64,000 nucleotides of DNA from Begonia masoniana (lineage: Eukaryota > Streptophyta > Magnoliopsida > Cucurbitales > Begoniaceae): positions 11,560,621 through 11,624,620 of the forward strand of contig CM039509.1 of assembly GCA_022432975.1 (NCBI GenBank). Direction: 5' to 3'. Numbering within the stretch: position 1 is the first letter of the stretch; each line of letters opens with the position of its first letter. The position numbers and the translations under genes were made by a program. A model generated the notes under the pieces. That model worked only from the letters and a program-made list of their open reading frames with translations. It searched no databases and was not told the DNA's origin. Positions 21,932-32,798 of the stretch are shown here, piece by piece.

Positions 21932-23415
21932 CTTGCTTTTTCGTTGATTTGGAAACCTCTCTTTTCGAAGATGTATCCAAACCCAATCTCCGGGTTCAAA
22001 TATAATCTTTTTACGGCTTTTGTTTGCTTGACGGCATAATGCTCGTTTCTCTCTCGAATGTTCTCTTGTACTTTCAGATGTAAGTCCCTAACAAATTTAG
22101 CTTTTTTCTCTCCATCAAAATTAACAAACTCGTTAGTAGGTAGAGATAAAATATCAAGAGGAGATAAAGGATTAAATCCATAAACAATTTCAAATGGTGA
22201 ATATGAAGTAGTAGAATGAACAACTCTATTATAAGCAAATTCAACATGAGGTAAACATTTTTCCCATTGTTTTAAATTTTTAGAAATAATCGCTCTTAAC
22301 AACGTAGAAAGTGTTCTATTTACCACTTCTGTTTGTCCATCCGTTTGGGGGTGTGCCACGGTTGAGAATAAAAGTTTTGTTCCTAGCTTACTCCACAAAG
22401 TTCTCCAAAAGTGACTTAAGAACTTTACATCTCTATCACTCACAATGGTTTTAGGAATTCCGTGTAAACGCACAACTTCTTTGAAGAATAAGTCCGCCAC
22501 ATGAGTAGCGTCGTTTGTCTTTGAGCATGCTATAAAGTGAGCCATCTTACTAAACCTATCCACTACCACAAATATGCTATCTTTCCCTCCTTGTGTCCTC
22601 GGCAAACCAATCACAAAATCCATCGATATATCCACCCAAGGTTGGTTAGGAATAGGTAGAGGAGTGTACTTTCCATACGGTTTAATCTTTGATTTGGCCT
22701 TCCTACACTCAATGCACTTATCACAAATGGCTTGAACATGATGCCTCATTTTCGGCCAATAAAAATGTTCACAAAGCACACTCAATGTTTTAGTAACTCC
22801 AAAGTGTCCCATTAACCCTCCTCCATGAGTCTCTCTAACAAGTAACTCTCTTAAAGAACATTTAGGGATACAAAGTTTATCCTTTTTAAATAAAAATCCA
22901 TCATGTTTATAATAATCATTACATGCATGTTTCTCACATTCTTTCCAAACAAGATCAAAATCCGAGTCCGATTCATATAAGTTCTTTATTAAATCAAATC
23001 CTAACAACTTAAATTGTAAAGTAATTATAAGCACGTACCTTCTTGATAATGCATCGGCAACCACATTCTCTTTACCTTTTTTATAATGAATAACATAAGG
23101 AAAGGTCTCTATAAACTCCATCCACTTTGCATGTCTCTTGTGCAACTTTCCTTGTGTCTTTAAGTATTTTAGGCTTTCATGGTCGGAATGGATGATGAAC
23201 TCCTTGGGCCACAAGTAGTGTTGCCACGTTTGTAATGTTCTCACCAAGGCATACAACTCCTTGTCGTATGTTGGATAGTTTAAGACCGCGCCACTAAGCT
23301 TTTCACTAAAGTAAGCAATCGGCTTCATATCCTGCATCAAAACACCACCAATTCCTTTTCCCGACGCATCACATTCAATCTCAAATGTTTTATCAAAATT
23401 TGGCAAAACTAACAA
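21886..23415 (-). CDS. RNase H and integrase of the gypsy polyprotein
   Basis: 509 codons. RNase H starts with [11 protein letters not shown] (Asp at residue 16), followed by [18 protein letters not shown] and VVADALSRR. The integrase zinc region follows ([12 protein letters not shown], later [11 protein letters not shown]). The core has all three catalytic acids: Asp in ISMDFVIGL, Asp in [10 protein letters not shown] and Glu in DGQTEVVN, with 35 residues between the last two as in DDE integrases. The frame slips before the C-terminal module: the last residues (from about NPEIGFG) are out of frame because one base appears missing in the run at 22018-22021. The Met used here is an internal codon of a longer polyprotein, not a true start. 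It acts in virus-like particles and, as a cDNA complex, in the nucleus. Confidence 0.85.
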   Translation of the reverse strand: MLVLPNFDKTFEIECDASGKGIGGVLMQDMKPIAYFSEKLSGAVLNYPTYDKELYALVRTLQTWQHYLWPKEFIIHSDHESLKYLKTQGKLHKRHAKWMEFIETFPYVIHYKKGKENVVADALSRRYVLIITLQFKLLGFDLIKNLYESDSDFDLVWKECEKHACNDYYKHDGFLFKKDKLCIPKCSLRELLVRETHGGGLMGHFGVTKTLSVLCEHFYWPKMRHHVQAICDKCIECRKAKSKIKPYGKYTPLPIPNQPWVDISMDFVIGLPRTQGGKDSIFVVVDRFSKMAHFIACSKTNDATHVADLFFKEVVRLHGIPKTIVSDRDVKFLSHFWRTLWSKLGTKLLFSTVAHPQTDGQTEVVNRTLSTLLRAIISKNLKQWEKCLPHVEFAYNRVVHSTTSYSPFEIVYGFNPLSPLDILSLPTNEFVNFDGEKKAKFVRDLHLKVQENIRERNEHYAVKQTKAVKRLYLNPEIGFGYIFEKRGFQINEKASCIHEEMDHFKSLNA

Positions 23416-23438
23416 AGGTGCATTAGTTAACTTTTCTT

Positions 23439-23822
23439 TTAGAAGATTAAAAGATTCATCATGTAACTCAGTCCACTTAAATCCACATTCTTTTTAACCA
23501 AATCATTCAATGGTGCTGCAATAGTACTAAAATCTCTAACGAATCTTCGGTAAAAGCTAGCTAAGCCATGAAAACTACGTACCTCGTTAGCATTCTTAGG
23601 TGTCGGCCACTCCTTGATTGCCTTGACCTTTTCTTCGTCCACCGAAACTCCACTCGAGCTCACTACAAAACCAAGAAACACTACCGATTCCATGCAAAAA
23701 GTGCACTTTTTGAGGTTAGAGTATAATTGGTTTATTCGCAAAACATTAAAAACAGATTTTAAATGTTTCACATGTTGTTCTAATGTTTTGCTATAAACTA
23801 ATATATCATCAAAATAAACCAC
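23439..23822 (-). CDS. RT catalytic box and connection domain (gypsy pol piece)
   Basis: 127 codons starting just before the YFDD catalytic box (residues 3-6), then the thumb and connection region ([31 protein letters not shown]). It shifts out of frame near 23475, where a T appears missing in GATTTAAG, and then reads an unrelated 12-residue end. It belongs between the RT piece 23798-24514 and the RNase H piece 21886-23415. Confidence 0.8.
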   Translation of the reverse strand: MVYFDDILVYSKTLEQHVKHLKSVFNVLRINQLYSNLKKCTFCMESVVFLGFVVSSSGVSVDEEKVKAIKEWPTPKNANEVRSFHGLASFYRRFVRDFSTIAAPLNDLVKKNVDLSGLSYMMNLLIF

Positions 23823-24514
23823 GACAAATTTTCCAATAACGATCGTAATACGTGATTCATTAACCTCATAAATGTGCTAGGTGCATTAGATAATCCAAAA
23901 GGCATGACTAACCACTCATAAAGTCCAAATTTTGTTTTGAAAGCAGTTTTCCACTCGTCTCCCTTTTTCATACGAATTTGATAATATCCATTCTTTAAAT
24001 CAATTTTTGAGAATAAACAAGCACCATATAATTCATCAAGCATGTCATCTAACCTTGGTATAGGATGTCGATACTTTACCGTTATTTTATTGATTGCTCG
24101 ACAATCCACACACATCCTCCATGATCCGTCCTTCTTTGGCACCAATATCACGGGTACCGAGCATGGGCTTAGGCTTTCTTTCACTAGACCCTTGTCCATT
24201 AACTCGTCCACTTGTCTTTGAATTTCCTTTGTTTCCTCTGGATTTGCTCGATACGCCGGTCGGTTTGGAATTGTCGCACCCGGGATGAAATCAATTTGAT
24301 GCTCGATTCCTCTAAGTGGTGGTACTCCTTTGGGTAACTCTTCTGGGAATACATCCTTAAACTCCTGCAAAAGAGAAATCACAGCACTTGGAAGAAAATT
24401 TGGTAAGTCATTAGATGATAAATAAACATCTTTATATAAAAGCAAAATCATCTCACGCTTATCCTCATTTTTGTTCATCAACACGATTTGTTTCTCACTT
24501 GACTTTTTTTTCAC
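23798..24514 (-). CDS. Reverse transcriptase N-terminal two thirds (gypsy pol piece)
   Basis: 238 codons. Residues 1-20 are the Lys-rich linker end. RT fingers and palm follow: FKDVFPEELP (52-61), GIEHQIDFIPGA (69-80), [23 protein letters not shown] (121-143), FSKIDLKNGYYQI with the first catalytic Asp near residue 172, and MPFGLSNAPSTF. One missing base near 23837-23845 throws the frame off just before YFDD. The upstream limit is a further slip in the T8 run at 24504-24511. It makes cDNA from genomic RNA primed by tRNA-iMet. Confidence 0.85.
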   Translation of the reverse strand: MKKKSSEKQIVLMNKNEDKREMILLLYKDVYLSSNDLPNFLPSAVISLLQEFKDVFPEELPKGVPPLRGIEHQIDFIPGATIPNRPAYRANPEETKEIQRQVDELMDKGLVKESLSPCSVPVILVPKKDGSWRMCVDCRAINKITVKYRHPIPRLDDMLDELYGACLFSKIDLKNGYYQIRMKKGDEWKTAFKTKFGLYEWLVMPFGLSNAPSTFMRLMNHVLRSLLENLSWFILMIY

Positions 24515-24866
24515 TCTCTCCCTCGGCTTTTATCTCTTTTCCCTCGATTTTTCTCTCTTCCTCCCTCGGTTTTTCATCCCTCTTTGTACTCTTTTCAACT
24601 ATTTTTCTTTCCCCACTTTCTTTTTCTATTTTGGCCTCTTTTTCAACTAATTTCTTTTCACCACTTTCTTTTTCTTTTTCAATCCTAATCTTTTGGAATT
24701 CCTTTGCAATCCTCTCTTGGTCTACAATTGCCTCCCATGGCTTTAATGGTGTAAGGATAATGGTTTTTCCATTGTAAACCAACGAATACTCATTCTTGTA
24801 ACCATTATGCTTGACGTTTCGGTCAAATTGCCAAGGTCTCCCCAAAAGTATGTGGGTAGCTTGCAT
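24495..24866 (-). CDS. Protease C-terminus and Lys/Glu-rich linker (gypsy pol piece)
   Basis: 123 codons. Residues 1-12 carry [10 protein letters not shown], the conserved C-terminal block of the retropepsin-like protease. From about residue 57 the chain is almost only K, E, R, I and S (KEKESGEKKLVEKE and similar), a highly charged linker, probably helical, between protease and RT. The antisense strand gives an open frame 24415-24777, which is only its Ser/Phe-rich shadow. It joins the upstream piece through a 1-base slip near 24883. Confidence 0.75.
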   Translation of the reverse strand: MQATHILLGRPWQFDRNVKHNGYKNEYSLVYNGKTIILTPLKPWEAIVDQERIAKEFQKIRIEKEKESGEKKLVEKEAKIEKESGERKIVEKSTKRDEKPREEERKIEGKEIKAEGESEKKVK

Positions 24867-24871
24867 CGGAA

Positions 24872-25813
24872 CTACATCACATAAACTTTATCTTGGTATC
24901 TACCAATTGATAAAGGAACTTCCACCTGTTTAGTCACCTTGATTTCTCCACAATCGCTTAACCATTGCAACTTGTATGGTTTTGGATGTTGCTCGGTTTT
25001 CAAGTTCAACTTTTGGACTAGTAATGTGCTTGCTACATTGGTGCAACTCCCACTATCGATGATCAAACTACAAACTTTGTTATGCACATGACATCTTGTA
25101 TGGAATATATGCTCACGTTGTACTTTGTCGCCATCTTCCTTAGTTTGCACATTCAATACTCGCCTTGTGACTAAAAGATCTCCTTTTACTGGTTCCTCTA
25201 CCTCAATGTCACTACAATCCTCAAGTGGTGGCATCTCACCATCACTCGAACTCACACTCTCCACATCGCCATTGTCCCTTAAAATCATAGCTCTTTTATT
25301 TGGACAATTCGAAGCTATGTGTCCGAACCCTTGGCACCGAAAGCACTTAATCTCTCGAGTTCTAATTGGACTTGAAGTTTCAGCCTTAGCTTTTTGTGGT
25401 AACACTTGATTGTTGGACACAGTTTTTTCCTTAGAATCCTCCCTCGATTTCGGCTTCTCATTTTTCCAATTTGTTTGCCAAGTTGCGGTTGATGTTGTAC
25501 CAACCCTAGTACTTCTCTTAGCTTTTAGTTGCCGCTCTATTTTGATTGATTTGTGTAGTAACTCCTCCAAGTCGATGTAGTGTTGTAGATCCACCACATC
25601 CGCAATTTCTCGATTCAATCCCCCAATAAAACGAGCCATGGTTGCTTCCTTATCTTCTTCCACATTAGCCCTTATCATGGCTACCTCCATCTCTTTATAA
25701 TATTCCTCCACACTTTTGAAACCTTGTGTCAAATTTTGGAGCTTTCGACACGCGTCTCTATAGTAGTATGATGGAACATATCTTTTTTCATGATGGCCTT
25801 CAAGTCTTCCCAT
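24872..25813 (-). CDS. Gag C-terminal half, CCHC zinc knuckle and protease (gypsy gag-pol piece)
   Basis: 313 codons. The end of the retrotransposon Gag domain covers residues 10-100 ([26 protein letters not shown]). A CX2CX4HX4C nucleic-acid-binding knuckle uses Cys157, Cys160, His165 and Cys170 ([14 protein letters not shown]). An acidic stretch (about 179-210) follows. The aspartic protease begins around 236, with active site [13 protein letters not shown] (Asp253-Ser-Gly, canonical). It ends at a false stop because one T seems missing near 24883 (KVY then VM-stop). The first nine residues are out of frame; the true upstream part is 25729-26265. Confidence 0.85.
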   Translation of the reverse strand: MGRLEGHHEKRYVPSYYYRDACRKLQNLTQGFKSVEEYYKEMEVAMIRANVEEDKEATMARFIGGLNREIADVVDLQHYIDLEELLHKSIKIERQLKAKRSTRVGTTSTATWQTNWKNEKPKSREDSKEKTVSNNQVLPQKAKAETSSPIRTREIKCFRCQGFGHIASNCPNKRAMILRDNGDVESVSSSDGEMPPLEDCSDIEVEEPVKGDLLVTRRVLNVQTKEDGDKVQREHIFHTRCHVHNKVCSLIIDSGSCTNVASTLLVQKLNLKTEQHPKPYKLQWLSDCGEIKVTKQVEVPLSIGRYQDKVYVM

Positions 25814-26265
25814 GTGCGGATTTGTGCTTCACCATTCCTCCTCCGGTTCTTAACTAATTGATCCCACCAAATACTAGCATAATCCGTGAACTCCATGGTG
25901 ATCAACTTAAGCTTCTTATCCTCCGAATAATTTTGGAACTCAAATACCAAGTCTACTTTTCGTTCCCAATCCAAATATCCCTCGGGGTCGTTCTTCCCTT
26001 GGAAAGGTGGAATATTTACCTTGATATTTCGTAAATCGTTGTCTTCTCGGTTTGTCCCCTCATTCCTTTCTTTTGGGTAATAATCACTATACTCTTCGGA
26101 TTCTCCATCAAAATCCTTCCTTTGTCGTGCATGATTAGGTGTCGGAGTTTCCAATTGTTCCATTCTCTGATTTAGAGCCGTGAATTGATCTTGCATGGCT
26201 TTCATGAACAATTTTAAATCAATGTCGTTGTGTTCTCCACTCATGATTTTCTTTTCCGACCACAA
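25729..26265 (-). CDS. Gag N-terminal half (gypsy)
   Basis: 178 codons. The likely start is the second Met, ATG at 26244-26242 (MSGEHNDID), because the homologous element at 37428 begins MSGNQSE; the listed ATG at 26265 adds seven residues. Helical and charged N-terminus, then the Gag core: [38 protein letters not shown] and [14 protein letters not shown]. The frame slips at the T6 run 25783-25788 (A6 in sense), so the last ~16 residues are not native. Gag assembles the virus-like particle in the cytoplasm. Confidence 0.85.
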   Translation of the reverse strand: MWSEKKIMSGEHNDIDLKLFMKAMQDQFTALNQRMEQLETPTPNHARQRKDFDGESEEYSDYYPKERNEGTNREDNDLRNIKVNIPPFQGKNDPEGYLDWERKVDLVFEFQNYSEDKKLKLITMEFTDYASIWWDQLVKNRRRNGEAQIRTWEDLKAIMKKDMFHHTTIETRVESSKI

Positions 26266-27132
26266 TAAGAAAATAAAAGAAAATAGTTAGAAGTAAAATA
26301 AAAATAATCAAGTAATGGATCTTACCTCTCCCTCACGTGTTTGCTCTCGATAGATGTCACTCCACTCGTGTTTCGCTCAAAAATTAAGGCTTTTTCTATA
26401 ATAGTCTCACCCTCTCTTGCCTTTTACCTCTAGATCTCCCTTCTAGTTCTTTACGTAAGAACTTGATCGATGGTAAATATTCAACAAGCCAAACTATAAA
26501 AAATCAAACTTTAAAGCTTAAAAGTTCAAAATTATAAAGATGGCTAAATCAAGGGTACAATTGAAATAAGACAAAACTTTGGATGATGACAATATTTCAA
26601 ACGAAGATTCAAACAACAATTTGAACCTTCAAAGAATTAAATTTGGATAAAGACAATATTTCGAATGAAGATTCAACAATTTGAATTTTCAAAGAACAAT
26701 TATCTACGAATTTAAGAACGAATTTTTGAATTTAAAAGGCTAGAAATTTCAAAATCTCTAGAACAAAATTTCGAATTTTTTTTTTTTTTTTTTTGATTTC
26801 TCACAACTCTTTTTTTTTTTACTTTTGACAACTTTTTTTTTTTTTTACTTTTGACAATTCTTTTTTTTTTTTGACTTTTAACAACTCTTTTTTTTTTTTT
26901 TTTTTTTACTTTTGACAAACTTTTTTTTTTTTTTTGTACTTTTCGAATTTCAAGAGGAGAAATTCACAAAAAGAAAAAAATTGATGATAAAAATCGAGAC
27001 TTGAAAACAAGGATGGAAAAAAATGATTTTTTTTTTTTTTTTGGGTTTTTTGAGTACTAGGACGAATAGAATAAGATGAAGAAAATATTGATAACAAAAA
27101 TTAAAGATAGCTTCTTGAATCAAGGAACCGAA
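26266..27132 (-). other. 5' leader of the 20904-28001 element, with poly-T minisatellite
   Basis: Untranslated leader between primer-binding site and gag. At 26775-26940 it has about six units made of a 9-18 base T run plus ACTTTTGACAAC-like spacers (sense: A-tract plus GTTGTCAAAAGT). The Lys-rich frame 26712-26918 is an artefact of this A-tract repeat. Confidence 0.75.
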
Positions 27133-27144
27133 GCTCTGATACCA
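27133..27144 (-). other. Primer-binding site, initiator-Met tRNA
   Basis: Plus-strand GCTCTGATACCA, the 3' end of plant initiator-Met tRNA, so the sense strand reads TGGTATCAGAGC two bases after the 5' LTR. Confidence 0.9.
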
Positions 27145-27146
27145 AC

Positions 27147-28001
27147 TGATGCGAACCTCGGATCGAAAGGACCCGGGACCCGACAACAACGCGGAATAAT
27201 TGAAAGGAACGCCTTTTGATTCAAGAACAAAGTAAGGAACTAAGACCCCAATCGAAGAATTCGATGGAACCCTAGTTATCAAAACAGGAGCTTGACCCGA
27301 GCCACACCTGTTGGCTGAACCAAAACTATCAAAACAGGAGCTTGACCCAGACCAAACTCGTTGGTAAGAACCAAAGCTATCAAGCGAGATTCTTCAAGCG
27401 TGACTTGAAGAAGATCGTCGTTCTTCGCAAAGAACCAAAGAGAAATCCTCTCTGAAAAAAACACTCAATTTTTTAATTCAAACTTGTTCTCCTAAATCAA
27501 AAGTGTTTTGCCATTAAATAGCTTACACATGAAAATTAAATTAAATAATTAAAAAAAACGAAAATAAAAATAAAATAACTAATAAAATCGTGAGATAATG
27601 ATCCTTTGCATGATAAGATATCATCTCACGTTTGAATATGATTTGAATTGATTTGAGTAGATTCTGTCGGATAAAATCTCTTATACGTGATTTGTTTGGA
27701 TTTGCATGTGCTTCTCATGTGACTTTTTAATTCTTGCACGTGCATGTGCATGGCACATGTAAATCTTCATGCATCTTTGGCCTCCCTTGCTTCAACTTGA
27801 TTTTGAATATCTTCAATCCTCGACACATTCAATAGTTTTAGATCAAGTTGTCGCGGCTCCTCTCTCCCTTGGATCTCTAAAATTAATCCTTGCAAGGCCT
27901 CACGCATCTTCTTAGCTTTGGACCGTGTCATTGGGCCGCCAATGTCCTCAATTGGATCGTTGCTCTTGGGCTTGGGTTTTGTCGCTGCTTGGATCACATC
28001 A
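27147..28001 (-). repeat. 5' LTR of the 20904-28001 element
   Basis: 855 bp, differing from the 3' LTR at only two positions that I could find. It also contains the 77-codon tail (from about 28000 down to 27767), here untranslated and upstream of the promoter. Confidence 0.95.
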
Positions 28002-31000
28002 TTCTCACCACAAGTCATGTAACACTCAACCTCATTTGCTTGATACGTTTAACTCTTTTGGAACAAATCGATTAAACTGAAGTTTCTAATGCTTCATCAA
28101 GCGCATTACTAAGTCTTAGTTACGCGTCTATGAAAGTTGTTGGGTCCTCAATACACGTCGTTCTCACCACTTCAAGTTTAGACCTTGAAAGTGAAATCGA
28201 TAACTTAGGTTCTAACCACAAGTCAAGTAACACTCAACCTCATTTGCTTTATACGGTCAACTCTTTTGGAACAATCCGATTGAAATAAAGTTTCTTGTGC
28301 TTCATCAAGCCATTACTCGGTCTTAGTTTCGCGTCCGTGAAGGTTTTTGGGTCCTCAATACACGTCGTTCTCATCACTTCACGTTAAAACCTTGAATGTG
28401 AAATGGATAACTTAGGTTCTAGCCCCAAGTCATGTAACATTCAACCTCATTTGCTTGATACGTTCAACTCTATTAGAACAAATCGATTTGAAGTGAAGTT
28501 TCTTATGCTTCATCAAGTGAATTACTTAGCCTTAATTACGCATCCATGAAAGTGTTTTGGTCCTCAATACACGTCGTTCTCATCATTTCAAGTTAAAACC
28601 TTGAAAGGGAAATGGATAACTTAGGTTCTAACCACAAGTCATGTAACACTCAACCTCATTTGCTTTATACGATCAACTATTTTGAAACAAATTGATTGAA
28701 GTAAAGTTTGTTATGCTTCATCAAGCCCATTACTAAGTCTTAGTTTCGCGTCCGTGAAGGTTGTTGGGTCCTCAATACACGTCGTTATTATCACTTCAAG
28801 TTAAAACCTTGAATGTGAAATGGATAACTCAAGTTCTAACCACAAGTCATGTAACACTCAACCTCATTTGCTTGATACGATCAACTCTTTTGGAACAAAT
28901 CGATTGAAATGAAGTTTCTTATGCTTCATCAAGCGCATTAATAAGTCTTAGTTATGCCTCTATGAAGGTTGTTGCATCCTCAATACACGTCGTTTTCATT
29001 ACTTTAAGTTAAAACCTTTAAAGTGAAATAGATAACTTAGATTCTAACCACATGTCAATTAACACTCAACCTCATTTGCTTGATACATTTAACTCTTTTG
29101 GAACAAATCTATTGAAGTGAAGTATTTATTACTTCATCAAGTGCATTACTATGTCTTAGTTACGCGTCCATGAAGGTTGTTGGGTCCTCAATACACGTCG
29201 TTCTCATCACTTCATGTTAAAACCTTGAATGTGAAATGGATAACTTAGGTTCTAACTACAAGTAATGTAACACTAAACCTCATTTTCCTGGAAACGATTA
29301 ACTCTTTGGAACAAATCGACTGAAGTGAAGTTTCTAATGGCTTCTTCAAGCGCATTACTAAGTCTTAGTTACGCGTCTATAAAGGTTGTTGGGTCCTCAA
29401 TACACATCGTTCTCATCACTTCAAGTTAAAACCTTGAATGTAAAATGGATAACTTAGGTTCTAACCACAAGTCATATATCACTCAACCTCATTTGCTTAA
29501 TACGATTAACTATTTTGGAACAATCGATTGAAGTGAAGTTTCTTATGCTTCATCAGGGCATTATAATTTTTAATTACGCGTCCACGAAGGTTTTAGGTCC
29601 TCAATACACGTCATTCTCATCACTTCAAGTTAAAACCTTGAATGTAAAATGGATAACTTAGGTTCTATCCACAAGTCATGTAACACTCAACCTCATTTGC
29701 TTGATACGATCAACGCTTTTGGAACAAATCGATTGAAGTGAAGTTTCTTATGCTTCATCAAGCGCATTACTAAGTCTTAGTTACGCGTCCATGAAGGTTG
29801 TTGGGTCCTCAATACACGTCGTTCTCATCACTTCAAGTTAAAACCTTGAATGTGAAATGGATAACTTAGGTTCTAACCACAAGTCATGTAACACTCAACT
29901 CATTTGCTTGATACGTTCAACTCTTTTGGAACAAATCGATTGAAGTGAAGTTTCTTATGCTTCATCAAGCGCATTACTAAGTCTTAGTTACGCGTCCATG
30001 AAGGTTGTTGGGTCCTCATACACGTCGTTCTCATCATTTCAAGTTAAAACCTTGAATGTGAAATGGATAACTTAGGTTCTAACCACAAGTCATGTAACAC
30101 TCAACCTCATTTGCTTGATACGATCAACTCTTTTGGAACAAATCGATGAAGTGAAGTTTCTAATGCTTCATCAAGCGCATTACTAAGTCTTAGTTACGCG
30201 TCCATGAAGGTTGTTGGGTCCTCAATACACGTCGTTCTCATCACTTCAAGTTAAAACCTTGAATGTAAATGGATAACTTAGGTTCCTAACCACAAGTCAT
30301 ATATCACTCAACCTCATTTGCTTAATACGATTAACTATTTTGGAACAAATCGATTGAAGTGAAGTTTCTATGCTTCATCAAGGCGCATTACTAAGTCTTA
30401 ATTACGCGTCCACGAAGGTTGTTTAGGTCCTCAATACACATCATTCTCATCACTTCAAGTTAAAACCTTGAATGTAAAATGGATAACTTAGGTTCTATCC
30501 ACAAGTCATGTACACTCAACCTCATTTGCTTAATACGATCAACTCTTTTGGAACAAATCGATTGAAGTGAAGTTTCTTATGCTTCATCAAGCGCATTAAT
30601 AAGTTTTAATTACGCGTCCATGAAGGTTGTTAGGGTCCTCAATACACGTCATTCACATCCCTTCATGTTAAAACCTTGAATGTGAAATGGCATAACTTAG
30701 GTTCTATCCACAAGTCATGTAACACTCAACCTCATTTGCTTGATACGTTCAACTCTTTTGGAACAAATCGATGAAGTGAAGTTTCTTATGCTTTATCAAG
30801 CGCATTACTAAGTCTTAGTTACGCGTCCATGAAGGTTGTTGGGTCCTCAATACACGTTGTTTTCATCACTTCAAGTTAAAACCTTGAATGTGAAATGGAT
30901 AACTTAGGTTCTAACCACAAGTCATGTAACACTCAACCTCATTTGCTTGATACGATCAACTCTTTTGGAACAAATCGATTGAAGTGAAGTTTCTTATGCT

Positions 31001-31649
31001 TTATCAAGCGCATTAATAAGTTTTAATTACGCGTCCATGAAGGTTGTTGGGTCCTCAATACACGTCGTTCTCATCACTTCAAGTTAAAACCTTGAATGTG
31101 AAATGGATAACTTAGTTTCTAACCACAAGTCATGTAACACTCAACCTCATTTGCTTGATACGATCAACTCTTTTGGAACAAATCGATTGAAGTGAAGTTT
31201 CTTATGCTTTATCAAGCGCATTAATAAGTTTTAATTACGCGTCCATGAAGGTTGTTGAGTCCTCAATACACGTCGTTCTCATCACTTCATGTTAAAACCT
31301 TGAATGTAATATGGATAACTTAGGTTCTATCTGCAAGTCATGTAACACTCAACCTCATTTGCTTTATACGATCAACTCTTTTGGAACAAATCTATTGAAG
31401 TGAAGTTTCTTATGCTTCATCAAACGCATTAATAAGTTTTAATTACGCGTCCATGAAGGTTGTTGGGTCCTCAATACACGTCGTTCTCATCACTTCAAGT
31501 TAAAACCTTGAATGTGAAATGGATAACTTAGGTTCTAACCAAAAGTCATGTAACACTTAACCTCATTTGCTTGATACGATCAACACTTTTGGAACAAATC
31601 GATTGAAGTGAAGTTTCTTATGCTTCGTCAAGCGCATTACTAAGTCTTA
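28002..31649 (+). repeat. 208-bp satellite between element and TRIM
   Basis: About 17.5 monomers in plus orientation, mostly clean, with a slightly noisier stretch at 29500-30500. It begins with the TSD copy TTCTC and ends with TCTTA (31645-31649), the TSD of the TRIM. No gene is seen. Monomer types near 31000-31600 recur at position 1. Confidence 0.95.
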
Positions 31650-31967
31650 TGATAAGGCACAGAACCCTAACTCCACCCAAAAGCGCACTTAAGAGGGGAG
31701 GTTTGACCCTGCCCTTATATCCTGTGCCAGGAGACACTCCATTTCCAATGTGGGACTTATCATCCCCACCCCCTTGAGACCCGACCGCCTCGGTCGGCAA
31801 TCTGTCGAACCTCAAGCGACACCGGGGAACAGAGATGGGGGGTCTGATACCAAATGATAAGGCACAGAACCCTAACTCCACCCAAAAGCGCACTTAAGGG
31901 GGGAGGTTTGACCCTGCCCTTATATCCTGTGCCAGGAGACACTCCATTTCCGATGTGGGACTTATCA
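31650..31967 (-). mobile_element. TRIM element, copy in piece B
   Basis: 318 bp: 113-bp repeats 31650-31762 and 31855-31967 around a 92-bp core, TSD TCTTA on both sides (31645-31649, 31968-31972). In sense (minus) orientation the LTR starts TGATAAGTCCCACATTGG and has TATAAGG (plus 31713-31719). The PBS is the reverse complement of TCTGATACCAAA (31843-31854) and the polypurine tract is the reverse complement of TCCCCACCCCC (31763-31773). The two repeats differ at a few bases (for example CCAATGTGG and CCGATGTGG). There is no 5S rRNA promoter motif, so I do not call it Cassandra. The short open frames inside are not genes. Confidence 0.92.
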
Positions 31968-32081
31968 TCTTAGTTACGCGTCCATGAAGGTTGTTGGGTC
32001 CTCAATACACGTCGTTCTCATCACTTCAGGTTAAAATCTTGAATGTGAAATGGATAGCTTAGGTTCTAACTACAAATCATG
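31968..32081 (+). repeat. 208-bp satellite, part monomer
   Basis: Resumes the monomer at TCTTAGTTACGCGTCC and stops at the TSD TCATG (32077-32081) of the next element. Confidence 0.95.
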
Positions 32082-32798
32082 TGATGCGAACCCTTTGGGT
32101 GCAAACCCTTAGAAACCTCAAAAGATGGAAAAGAACCCCGAAACTAAGAAATAGAGTAGGTGATCGAAGAGAAACCCGTAGGAAACTATGTCCTAAAGAC
32201 CCCAACTCCTAAATGAAACAACAAGTTGATCAATTCTTGCTGAGTTTGGTTTGGTTCATTTAAGAACAAAGAGGAGAATACCCTCACAATGCATTCACCA
32301 AAATAATAGCCTCTTTTACAAAGATAAATTTGCCCCTTTTATAGTAGGCATAAAGGAAACCCTAAAATAACCCAAAAATAGCCCAAATTTGTTTGGCCCA
32401 TTAACACAAGTCTTTGGGCTTGGAAAAACACTAAAAATAATAAACTTGAACTAAGAAAGCCAAATACCAAATCGGCCCATAAAGTAATATATCTTCTCAA
32501 GCTGAATTCTCTTCATTTAAGGCTTCGATAAGTGTGTAATAACGTTGAATACTTCCTTCTTCATTTTGAGCAATCTTTTCAACATAAAGTAAGTTTTGAA
32601 TAGTCTTTTGAAATGCTTTAGCTCGAGCTCTTGTCAATGGACCTTGTGGTAGTTGTATTGAATCCTCTTTAGCCATTGATGTATCCTCTTGATTTGCTTC
32701 TTGTCAATGGACCTTGTGGTAGTTGTATTGAATCCTCTTTAGCCATTAATGTATCCTCTTGATTTGCTTCTATAGAATCTACCTCTTAAAGCCTATCA
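32082..32798 (-). repeat. 3' LTR of the 32082-38757 element
   Basis: 717 bp. It carries a canonical TATA box in sense (TATAAAAGG, plus 32335-32343) and a direct duplication of a 70-base unit (32631-32700 and 32701-32770) within the tail-coding part. Confidence 0.9.
32335..32343 (-). promoter_or_regulatory. LTR TATA box
   Basis: Sense-strand TATAAAAGG inside the LTR. The 5' LTR copy, which would drive the element, is at 38380-38388. Confidence 0.6.

Larger units (their letters stand above)
20904..28001 (-). mobile_element. Complete Ty3/gypsy CRM-like retrotransposon
   Basis: 7098 bp with two 855-bp LTRs (20904-21758 and 27147-28001) that begin TGATGCGAACC and end CACATCA. It is flanked by the perfect TSD TTCTC (20899-20903 and 28002-28006). 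The primer-binding site matches initiator-Met tRNA and the polypurine tract abuts the 3' LTR. I found two differences between the LTRs, at offsets 307 and 688 (21211/27454 and 21592/27835), so the insertion is young. Domain order on the minus strand is gag, CCHC, protease, RT, RNase H, integrase, CR-type tail. The reading frame is broken by about six single-base shifts, several of them in homopolymers. LTR type, domain order and C-terminal motif fit the CRM or centromeric chromovirus lineage. Confidence 0.95.

Noticed and set aside
24415..24777. Plus-strand 120-codon Ser/Phe-rich frame that could suggest a membrane protein
   Set aside because: It is antisense to the Lys/Glu-rich gag-pol linker; low-complexity codons create the open frame. 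The same holds for 4149-4340 and 35491-35735.
26712..27097. Lys-rich frames at 26712-26918 and 26906-27097
   Set aside because: They are readings of the poly-T leader minisatellite of the retrotransposon, with no domain.
27133..27144. tRNA gene near GCTCTGATACCA sequences (also 38131, 54223, 63228)
   Set aside because: Only the 12-base primer-binding site is present; no cloverleaf or A/B boxes around it.
31650..31967. Cassandra-type TRIM with 5S rRNA promoter
   Set aside because: No 5S internal control region motif is visible in the 113-bp repeats.
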